Program-made: the position numbers and the translations under genes | In this document: in pieces, positions 46,101 to 58,100 of the stretch | Numbering within the stretch: position 1 is the stretch's first letter | Layout of the letters: every line of letters begins with the position of its first letter | Source of the DNA: Macrosoma leucophasiata | Lineage: Eukaryota; Arthropoda; Insecta; Lepidoptera; Hedylidae | Length of the DNA: 64,000 nucleotides | Direction: 5' to 3' | Assembly (NCBI GenBank): GCA_036365455.1 | Contig: JAWQUS010000032.1 | Span: 10,947,501-11,011,500, forward strand | Notes under the pieces: generated by a model | Databases searched by the model: none | Seen by the model: the letters and a program-made list of their open reading frames with translations, nothing else | Told to the model about the DNA's origin: nothing

Positions 46101-49100
46101 CACAGAAACATAACATCTTAGATTAAGGGGTGGGAACGCATCTGACCTGTCGGATCTGCATTTTGACCTGTAGGTAGTTATCTAAACCTACTGGGTTGGT
46201 CCTAGCACTTGTTTATAGATATAAGTATATTTTGTTACAGATATAAATATATATTGATTTATATTGATTTTTTTAGTTATGTGTAGATATCTATAGGCTG
46301 CAGTCATCACTTAACATTCATTTGTGACAATCTTGTTTGCCACCTTCGTTAAATATAAAAACAATAATGATGTAATGAAAAAGAAAATGGACCATTTACC
46401 TTATATAACTATTTTTATCGAAAAAAGTATCGCGTAACGACCCGGTTCAAAATGTGTGTGATCATTTACCTTATGCTTCTTATCGGCACTACTTTCAACG
46501 AATACTGGATAAGGCCCAGCCACTTCTTCCCCGCTTGGCGACGGACCATTCCATAACAGAGAATGTGTATGCCCACCAACTATGATGTCTATGTTCTTAC
46601 CGACGTCTCTTGCTATTTCCCTGAAAGTGAACAATAAAATACCCAATAAACCTAGATTCAAGATTCAAAATTAATTTAATCACTTAGAAATAATAAAATT
46701 TCCAGAAAATGGAAAAATCAAAATAGAACCAGAGATAACCAGGATTTTAAACCGTTATCTCTGATAGCCCTCGACCCGGGAATCGAACCCAGGACCTCTA
46801 GCGTAGTAGTAGTGAACTGCTACCACTAGGCTACTGAGGCAGTTAATCAGAGATAGATCAAGTTATAGGAGCGGATTATGACGAAATGAACCAGTACATA
46901 ATTAAATCCGGAGAAGTGATAGGTATACGAGTATATTACTTTTTGTGTCAAAACAACACACAGATGAAGTCGCAAGACACAGCTAGTACCTAGGTGCACT
47001 TAAATATCTAAATACACTGCAGTAGTGTTGAGAATTAGAAGCGGCAGATTAAAATCTACAATGCATAATAGAATAGATAAATTTACATACACTCCCAAGG
47101 CCTTCGGCATCACTAGACCTTTGAGTGCAGAAACAAGGCAGACATTAAAAAAAACGTAACTTCACGCCTGTAATCCCCGAAGGGGTAGGCAGAGGTAAAT
47201 GCATGCATTCAAGCATACATGCAAACACCCACGATTCGTCGGTTACGTTTGAGCAGACATTTACATCATTCAAAATGTTTATCAAAGTCTATCGGGGATA
47301 GTGTTATGTGAATAAGCATTTAATTACTGCTAAGTTGGTACTTAATATCTATTCGCTTCCGAACTGAATATTTTTTTAAATCCCACCATTTTCACACATA
47401 CCACACATACGAGACCACACATGTTTTGACATTATTAATTTAAAATGCCGCAATACGGCTTCCCTGCCAAAATCCGGAAAATCCATTAATTGTTTTTTTT
47501 TTTTTTATAATTTGTCATGACCATAGATACAGAGTCTTTCAGTCGTATACATATTGAATTTCACATTTCTTTAAATAAATGAATATCCATATGGAAGATG
47601 ACGATGATTAAATGCTTCCATGAGGAATATGATGAGATGATGGGGTGGCTCCAGTAAAGCGATGGGGACTTTACTGAAGTTTTTACGAAGTTTTGGAGGC
47701 AATACGAAAAATCACTTTCCACTTCATAATATCACTTTCTTACACTCGTGAACATTATCGAATGCTTTATGATAAATATCCCACCATTTTTACACATAAA
47801 AACGCGACTATACACAAATTTCGAAAATAATATCACGCAGCGACACAGCTCTTTTCCGCGTTCCCGCCAAAACCTTTCTCCATTAATTGACTGAACGCTT
47901 GTTTGCCACTTCATTGTAATATTATGAGTATTAGACATTAGAATAGAATATGTTTTATTTCGAATAGATCTTTACAGATACTCTCAAAAAGTCAAGAAAT
48001 CATAAAATACCTAGAGTGAATAACCATTACATATAGTAAAAGCAAAAACACATAATAATATATATTTTTATCTTGTTTGACTTGTATATCAATTGTTATT
48101 CACTTTAATATATTTTGTTGGTTTTTGACGTGTCATAAGAGGTGCCTGTCACCCTAAATGAATAAATAAGTTTCTGATTCTGATTCTGAAAAAACACATA
48201 TTAATAGTAATTAAAAAATTAGAATTTAAACTACTTAGTTAAAACATATTAATCACAAAATTTTTCAATTCCTTCAATGATGATAAATGAAGAAAAAGAA
48301 AAACTTATTCGTCAAGATCAAATTTGATTCAAAGTCATTTGTTTAAAGAACAATGGCGAAAAGTTATGTGTATAGTCTATATATTCAATCAATAGTTACC
48401 TAGGAGATGAACGCAATCTAATCATTTAAAACTTGACAGATAAATATAGCTCTTAACAGGGTCACTCAAGAGAACATTGTATAATATCAGATAATGTGTT
48501 CGAACTCGCAATTGTATGATACACCGGTCATGTAGATAACAACTGCATCCGGAGGTCATTCAAGCTGTTTGTTAATTCTGAAGAGTTGTAGATGCAATAA
48601 AATAGCCAGCTGATAGCATAGAGCAACACGGGCCACCGGCCGCGGCGGACCGGAGGGGAGTAGCCAGAGCATTGTTTTTTTTATGTTATGGAAGTGGCAA
48701 ACAAGCGTGCAGTTCACATTGATGTTAAGTGATGACTGCAGCCTACAGACACCCACACAAAGACCGAGGTCAATATGCAGGTGCGTTACCACTTCTGAGG
48801 CCTGAGGTGTTATGCCTCTGTGCTGGAAATTACATTACCACCTGACCGGAACACGATAGTGCTGAACACTACCATTTAGCGGAAAGTATATTAGGTAATG
48901 CGGTGGTGCCTTCGCCCGCAAGCTCCGTCACTGGAGCTCTACCACCAGTTAAACCTACACTATACTCACTTATCTACTATAATGATTCATGAACATCACA
49001 CATGAAGGTTCCGGTCTGTCTTCCCGGGACCACAGAAGCTGAAAAGCGACCGAAACGTCGGGTTGATTTAAAAAATCATTTTAGTTTTATATAGGCGAGA

Positions 49101-52100
49101 TATTTCCCTAAAATTGTTTTATTTCAATGAGTGAGCTCGCGAAAACCTAAGAACATATCTATAAATTTCTGTTTTTATGTAGATGTTTAGGCTTCAGAAT
49201 TCACTTTTTCTTTTTTTTTTCACAATTTTTACTGGTGGTAGAGCTCCAGTGACGGAGCTCGCGGGCGTAGGCACCACCGCATTACCTAATATACTTGCCG
49301 CTAAATGGTAGTGTTCAGCACTACCGTGTTCCGGTCAGGTGGTAATTTACGGCCCTGTAATTTCCTCAGGAGTGGTAACGCATCTGCATTTTGACCTTGG
49401 TCTTTGTGAGAGTGTCTATAGGCTGCAGTCATCACATAACATCAATGTGAACTGCATGCCTGTTTGCCACTTCCATAACATAAAAAAAACAATGCTCTGG
49501 CTACTCCCCATTAAAAGAAAACATACCATCAATGTGAACTGTACTTGCTTGTAACGTCATGACATAAGAAATACCTACTCGTAGATACGGTAAAGTACCT
49601 AGATAAGAACATATTATAATATATACAATTTTGAGCGTGATTGCACATTCAAAGTCAATATTGATAGATTAATTTAAGCACGCCACACACATAGCGGAGG
49701 CGGAGCGGTAGCGGTGGGTAGCTGTGCCGAGCGTGGCGGTGGCGATGCGTTTGTCTACACACTGCACAGGCATGGGAGCGGTGGCATGGCGAAAACGGAT
49801 TGGAAGCACGCGTGTGTGTAATAATAATCATTAAAAATAATTGTAAAGATATAGGTACGAGTGCTTACGGATTAGATTTACTTTTTTTTATAATCTGCTC
49901 TCGTAGTTTAGTGCATTTTTATAATCTTTCTCACGGCAATCATACAGGCAGCGATGTGGTTGTACTATTGAAATAAGTATTTCGGTAAAATCCGTTTTTC
50001 ATAGTGTTAGGATACGTAACTTCACGCCTGTAATCCCCGAAGGGGTAGGCAGAGGTAAATGCATGCATTCAAGCATACATGCAAACACCCACGATTCGCC
50101 GGTTACGTTTTGGCCCATGTAACAGGTGGCGAGCCTGTTGACATCTCCGGGCACATTACCAAACTTTGAGGTACTGGGAAATTTCCAGAAAATGGAAAAA
50201 TCCCAATAGAACCAGAGATAAAGGCTTTTTCACCATTATCTCTGATAACCCCCTACCCGGGAATCGAACCCAGGACCTCAGCGTAGTAGTAGTGGCCTGC
50301 TACCACTAGGCTACCGAGGCAGTAATTTGCATAATATTATATTAATTTATAAATCAGTAACATATATATTGGACATATACATTGGATAACTGACTTCGGT
50401 TGAAACGCTCTACATTCATATTACCAATTGATTTTAGTCGTTTTTACACTAATTAATAGTTTCGAACAAAGTAAAGCGAGAACTATTATTGTATAATTAT
50501 TATCTGATTAATAAGGTGATTTAACAATATTTTACAAGTACAGAAGATAGCGAATGTTAAATTCATATTTTAATATTAGTTGATTTGATTCTGTTTGTTC
50601 CTTTACGACCCTACCTTGGTGTGGCGAGACTACAGACCGACACTCTGTCGCTAGCAGTTGAGGTAAAATCACCTTTCTACAACTTGTCGATTACAAAAAG
50701 TGCCTAGTTATAAGAAAGAGTCAATAAAAGTTGTTAAAATTGTGAAGTTGTGTTTGAGTTATTGCATGAGCCAATAATAGCCACTATTTTGTAAATATTT
50801 ACAACTTCCAAAACCGCTAACACCGCCTCCGCACCTCGACGCAACCGCTTGGGCAGTGTAAAGTCACTCACACAATAGGTACTATGGAATACAACGCCGA
50901 CGGCGCACGCCTCGCCCGCGCGTCGCCGCGCTAGCTTTCTGTTTGTAATGTGCCAGAGCCTACCGCCACAGACCAATAACCAAGACTACCGCGCCGGTAC
51001 CGCGCCGGCTTGTCTCCGCTCACAATCGTATGTGTAGTCCTTGATACAAATTCATACAATACAGAAATATAAATTGGAAAAAACACATAAATACTGTCTC
51101 AAATAAAATATCCCGATTTACTTATGCTCTTAGCCAAATAAGAAAAACTACTAAGAAAAACTACTGACCTAGACACCGCCCTTGCCATGTACTATGCGTT
51201 CGCGAATGCATGGCTAAACTATGGTGTTATTTTGTGGAAATAGCACCGAAGCACCCTCTCTATTTACAAAACAAAAGAAACTTATTCGTATTCTTATGAA
51301 AATTAAAGAAACAGAAAGTTGCCGACCCCATTTTCAAGACCTCAAAATACTGACTTTACCTTCTATATATATTTTCGAAATTTGTAAATTTGTTCAAAAA
51401 AATCCAATCATTTTTAAACACCGACAAGAATTTCAAAGCAATTATTCAATACGTAATAAAAACAGACTAATGTTACCAAATTCCAGGCTCACTTTACATA
51501 CATCCAGTCCCTATGTTATGGCCATTAAAACATTTAATAAATTACCGGAATCGTTAAAATGCGAAATTAAAAATAAAATATTTCTTAAGAATCTAAAAAA
51601 CATGCTTGTTAAAAAATGTTATTATAATATAAAAGAATATTTTGACGATAAATTGTAAAATATTTGCTATATCTTTGAACAACCTCTCCTCTCCTATTAT
51701 AACTATTATAAAACTTTGCTGTGCCCAAATGGGTCTGTAATGAGATACTTATATTATTATTGTCCAACGCACTACCATTGCAGAATGCAAATAAATTATT
51801 GAATTGAATTGAAAGCACGCCTTCGCCTCCGCCAGAGAATATGTAATATTACTACGTATAGAATGGACACTTCGACGTCCCGCCCGATTTGCACACAAAC
51901 TCAACCCCTTCCTCTCTTATGGGCGACGGTTGGTATTTTATACGTGATACGCACACAGGTGCGCGTGTAAATACACGTCACTGATGGATAGAAACCAAAT
52001 TAAGCGTTTGTATGGAATTTTGGCGGAGTGTCCGCGGTGTGCCTCCGCTCCGCCTCCGCTTAATGTGTGTGGCGCACTTTAATATGAGCAACAAATTATA

Positions 52101-55100
52101 ATGCATATTATTTTTAACCCGAGTACGACCTCCACTGATACAACAATAACTTAATTATAATTGCATCTTCAATGATAGGTATATATCGAAGATACAATAT
52201 CATTTCAAAAAAAAAATATAACAGCTAGCAAAGTGGTTGTGTTTGTTTCGAAGAGTTTTATCTGATGGCAGTTCCAGTGTGTAGGGACTCAAGGGTATAG
52301 GCAAAAAATGAAAGAAGGCATGCTCAGATGGTTCGGGCATTAAGAAAGAATGAACGAATGACTAAACAGATATACAATGCGAATGTGAATGGTTGAAGAG
52401 GCCCAGGAAGACGTAAGATTGACCTACTTTGACCAAATAGGTCGAGTACTACCTTTGACCCCACTCTCAGGGTCAAAAGTCTTAGGAATCGGCGTGCATG
52501 TATAAAGAGAATGATAAATATATAAGTAGATTATATAGTATGATATATGTAGATGCCGATTCACTGTGTTTCGGGAATCAGTGACTTCTCCAGATGATAT
52601 ATTACAATGTTGTCGTATAAAGAAGCACGGGAGGTATGTTAGGACCGGGAAATCTGGCGCCTTACACTCTCTGCCAACCCCGTAAGGGACTTGGCGTGAA
52701 GATACATGGTTATGTGTGGTCCCGTAATATCACAGCAACATAACAACTAAGCTGGAGTAGCAACGCATCTGCATCTGACCTCTAGTTTTTGCATGGATAT
52801 CTATAGGCTGTAGTCATCACTTAACATCCATGTGATCTACTGCTGTTGGCAACCTTGGTTACATAAAAAATAGTCTCTTTTTGATCCCAATGCCAGTACA
52901 AACTGAATCAAAGAAATACCTGCGAATGCCTATTGCGGTATCATAATAATGTCTATATTGCATAACATCATTCACGATGTGTAGAAAACTTTGCCTCCAA
53001 AATTAGTGAGGCTAAAATTTTGACTGAAATAAACCACTATAAAATAGTTTTTTTTAATTCCTATAGATTACGGGAAAACTTGAAATGGTCTACGGTATTT
53101 ATTAACCCTACCAACGCGATTTCGCACTCGACCGATTATTTTCTACATTTCAAAAGATTCTACTCTCGAAAGATCCCATACGGTAGTAGTAAAGTACCTA
53201 TTGGTTGAAATAAAACTAGTTTTTGGATTTATCTCGCGTATATTAAACTAAAATGTTTATTTAAAATCGAACCCGACGTTTCGGTCGCTTTTCAGCTTCC
53301 GTGGTCTCGGGCAACTGAGGGGGTATTACGCGAGATAAATCCGAAAACTAGTTTTATTTCAATGAGTGCAGCTCGCGAAAACCTAAGAACATAGTATATA
53401 AAGTATTGGTGTTCATTACTCACTTGTCCACGTCCAAGCCACAATGTGATAATAGAATGATAATATCCACTCCTTGATCAGTTAATTCCTGTGCTTCTTT
53501 CCTCGCCGCCTCTTTAGGGTCGGTAAACACAACGTTACCGGGTGAAGATAATGTCTAAAATGATAAATAATTTTAGTAGAAATCTATGAATAATACGTAA
53601 CTTCACGCCTGTAATCCCCGAAGGCAAAGGTAAATGCAAACACAAACACCCACGACTCGCCGGTTACGTTTTGGCCCATGTAACAGGTGGCGAACCTGTT
53701 GCCAGCTCCGGGCACATTATCAAACTCCGAGGTACTGGGAAACTTCCAGAAAATGGAAAAATCCCAATAGAACCAGAAATAAAGCAATTTAAAAACCGTT
53801 ATCTCTAAAAGTCCCCGACCCGGGAATCGAACCCAAGACCCCCAGCGTAGTAGTAGTGGCCTGCTACCACTACGCTACTGCGGCAGTTACGAATAATAAT
53901 GTAAGTATAGAAAAATAATTCTCATACAATCATCGCTTCGATTTGGTTCCATTTCCGCAAACGAACTAATAGCAACCATAACAAACACTCATACTTTCTT
54001 ATAAACAATGCTGGCATTTGTTTATAAGAAAGTGTGAGCTTCTTTATACGTCACACCGATGTCAATTCGCCGAGCGACAAGGAAACGTTTAATAGTCTAA
54101 CGGTACACCCCGGACACTCGGCTAAAATTCCATTCATAGAAATACAAACGCTTATTCTGGTTACCTATTACACAAACATCAATCAGTCACATAGAAATGT
54201 AGCTTGTAGGGTTATGACCCCTAAACAATCGTGAAATAAGTCGTCGCACTGACTACGTGTCGAAATTACCTTAAAAATAGACCGCTAGCTCGCAACCTCA
54301 GAATTTTATTCAACTGCCTCTGGAGCGGGGTGAGGTGAGGAAATCGGGCAGGACGTTGAAGTGTCCATTTTATACGTAGTATTATTACATATTCTCTGCT
54401 GACGGTCTGCGGTGTGTCCCATTGATGCCCCGTCCACGGTGTGTCTCTTTACGCAGAACCACTTTTTTAACGTAGGTATGTACATAATTACATTTCTCTT
54501 CGTTTTTATTCATAAGTAGAAACCTATACAAATCTAGATCAAATTTTACTCGTGGTTTTTAGACGTTGTGATCCACGTGATACAAAATATCTTGAACTTT
54601 TTGTTTTATATATATGTATCTTCACGCCAGGTCCCTAACGGGGTAGGCAGAGAGTGTAGAGCGCCAGACATCCCGGTTCTGACAAACCTCTCGTGCCTCG
54701 TCTACCTTCATCATTCTCTTCATACATGCACGCAGATTCCTAAGACTTTTGACCCCACCATCAGACAGAACTCGACCTATTTGGTCATGGTAGGTCAGCC
54801 TTGGTCACTTTTTGTTTTCATTCGAATTACTTTCAAAACAAGTGAATTATGAAGCCTAGAAAGAAACATCTACATAAAATCCAAAGAGTTCGATGTAGGT
54901 CTCTAATATCTTATTTCAAAGGATGTTACTTCACGCGAAGGGTTAGTTCCTTACCTTACGCGAGCCCGCCTGCGGGCTTAAACGCAAGGTCATGTACGTA
55001 AACAAGTTAATCCACATCTTAATTAAGTTCAACATCTCAATGTTAAAAATATAAGCCTAAAAAGAACACAATAATACCTTAGTATCGGTAGTAATCAGCC

Positions 55101-58100
55101 CAATTATACCAATCTTTCTTCCTAGTCTTTCAATGATTATGTGCGGTTTATACAATCCTTGTAAGCTAGGTTCCTTGCTTGTATCCATGTTGGCTGCAAC
55201 AACGGGTGCTTTCAGAGCAGCGAGGTACGGAGCTAAACCATTTGGACCATCGTCAAACTCATGGTTTCCAATTGCCTGGATATATAAAAATAATCTTAGA
55301 AATGATTATAATAAGGTGATTGTACGAAACTGCGCGCGAGTATGACTCAGATTTGGCAGGGTTTTTTATGTAGATAATGATGACATCGAGACGTGATGAC
55401 CCCATAGTGGTGGAGAATTCTTCCAATAGTGCAGTCAGTCAACCGAACAATGGCGGCCAAACCATTCCAATAGGTAGTAAAAATAACGACGCGGGATGGG
55501 CAGCAGCGTCTCGCGTTAAAACTACCGCCACTGCGATCGCCAATCCGCCTGCCAAGCGTGGCGATTATGGCATATTCTCCCCGAATGACGCACAATACTT
55601 CGTCGTCTGTGGGGAAGGCTTTGTCCAGCAGTGGACATCTTTCGGCTGGAGTGATGATGATCGATGAAAAGACAAAATATAGTTCAGTGAATTCCACAAC
55701 CTTTGGACACAAAAGCCAGAGATCCTGTTGCAGATGTGTTGCCACTCCCAAGGCATAGGTTATTTTTAGTGTGTGGAAGATGTTACCTACGTGGCTTTTA
55801 CATTACCAGGTAACTGGAACACAATAGTGCTTTATACTACCATTTGGTGCCTTAACCTGTGGTGTTAAGGTACCAAATGGTAGTATAAAGCCTTAGTGGA
55901 ATAACGCTTATAAAGCAGTTTAAACCACTTAAATAAAATTCAATATATTTTTATTTAGGACAAATCAGAATCTTTCAATTCATTAGATAACTACCACTAG
56001 ACTACCGAGTCAGTTAATCATGATAACAAATGTAATTAATATATCATAAGTCATTTAACAAAACACTGATGTGTACTTAATGAAGTTGACAAAGTAAATG
56101 AAGTACTAAGGATATCATTGTTTACCCAATTGGTAGATATTTTAACCCGGCTGATCATACAATCTTAAATGTGTCAGAGTCGTCGCTCTGATACACTCTT
56201 GTTTTACAGTACCTACTCAAATGGAAGTTTGGAAAGGAAATAGTAATAGTAGTATGTAGTAATACAAAAAAAAAATAGAATTGTTGAAAAATGTGAATAT
56301 TAAAAAAAAACATTATTATTATTATCAGAATGATCCATTATTTTATAATCGATTATACAGGTTTGAAAAATTATCGATTAATATTAAATTGTATTTTAGC
56401 CAGCTAAGTCACATCCCTAATTAAGTTATGCCATGTTTTCTACGAAATCACATAAACCATAACTCTACAATAATTTAACAATAGCAGATAATAATATATT
56501 CTCTTTAATACAATAAATCTGTTGTTATAGTATATTTTCTGTTAACACACGATTTATATACCTACTTGAAACCTTTTTGAAAAGCCACAAAATGATCATT
56601 CATTAAGTTTAATCTCTAGTCTGAATAAACAGGAATTTCGCTGACAAATGAAGACCTTGACGAATTACGGAAACAATGAACTTCCTGACAATACAAGGTA
56701 ATTTGTATAAAATAAAAAAGATGATTTACTTAATACATTGCAAATATCGTATTATCGATGATACAAGCAGCGTGCAATCCAAATTACTGAACGAATACCT
56801 ATTACAACGGAATTAAAACGACTCACTACCACAATCAAATAAAGGTAGCTAAAAAAACTGAGCCTACATTTTTCTACTAATTCTAAAATGATGTATTGCT
56901 TGATCCTTGAACATTTCTTTTTCCAAAATAAAGTATAACGTTTTTATTTCATTTTTTTTGTGGCTAACACACTGACATATTGACACACACACATACTATC
57001 CAATAAAATACGCAATTACCTATCAAAATCGGACAACTCTGAAAAAAGTTATGCGTTATACGCAATCAGTAGAGCACTTTGCAATCAGTGAGAAAATGAA
57101 CAATCATTCCCTAACGCGAAACTTCGAACGGATGGGACAAACGTTCACACCACTAGTCTTTCAGTGGTTCAACACTCTTTATATTATTTAATCTAGATAC
57201 TACAGCCCACTAGTGGGCAGTGGAATCGTCACGTCCCGACGCCTAAGTAAACTGTATTAAAATGAATAAACAAATAAAATAAAATACGCTTACACTCACA
57301 GCCCCACACTAGAAATAAACCTGTGTCATGTCAGCTTTTTTTATGTAATGGAAGTGGCAAACAAGCATGCAGTTCACATTGATGTTAAGTGATGACTGCA
57401 GCCTTTAGACACTTACACAAAGATCAAGGTCAAAATGCAGATGCCTTACCACTCCTAAGGCCTAAGGTGTTATACCTCTGTGCCGGAAATTACCATCTGA
57501 CCTTAACACGATACACTGAACACTACCATTTAGCGACAAGTATATTAGGAAATGCCACAGAACAGGGTGATGCGTTGGTGCTTACGCCCGGGAGCTCAGT
57601 CACTGGAGCTCTACCACCAGCTTAAAGTAAATCGTTAAGGCGTGAGAAAACAACCAGTAAAAATTAAGCCCGTATTTTTACATTTTAATTTTTTTAAAAT
57701 AACGGCAAAGAATTCAAAAGGTACTCACGTGAGCATCATGTTGTATTAGATTCATAAATTGCTGAGTGATATTCCACTTCAGCAGTGTATACCAATACGT
57801 CCCTTGGAAACTATCGCCGGCATTCAATATAATAGACTGAGGCTTTACTTCTTTCAGTAACTCTATTTCGTGGTAGAGTCTTGAGAATCCGCCGAGACAG
57901 GAATTGTTGTGAAAACGACATGTTGGTGTCTCTACTGCTGTTTCTTCGAATCTGATAATAATATTATTACAATTAAACATGATACTGCAAGAGGTTCTGT
58001 TTTCTGCAGAGTGTGTCTGTCTGATTCAGCCAGAGAGAAGATCGCGATTCGTGTGTTACGTTTGATGAGTTTTGCCATGACTCAGACCCGTGCAATCAGC

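Larger units (their letters stand above)
49678..52078. mobile_element. TTAA-flanked non-autonomous element (piggyBac-like), 2.4 kb
   Basis: TTAA at 49674-49677 and 52079-52082 flanks inverted ends: GCACGCCACACACAT on the left and ATGTGTGTGGCGCACT on the right. Both ends run into GGAGGCGGAGCGG-type GC-rich sequence. TTAA target choice is the hallmark of piggyBac elements. No transposase is visible. It contains a tRNA-headed SINE (50013-50324), GC-rich stretches (50810-51010) and a LINE fragment (51050-51816). A fragment of the same family is at 54300-54435. Confidence 0.6.

Noticed and set aside
51221..51658. A 145-codon plus-strand host gene.
   Set aside because: The sequence pattern (SCRPHF, LKILTLP, YIFEICK, LPNSR) is that of a LINE RT C-terminus.
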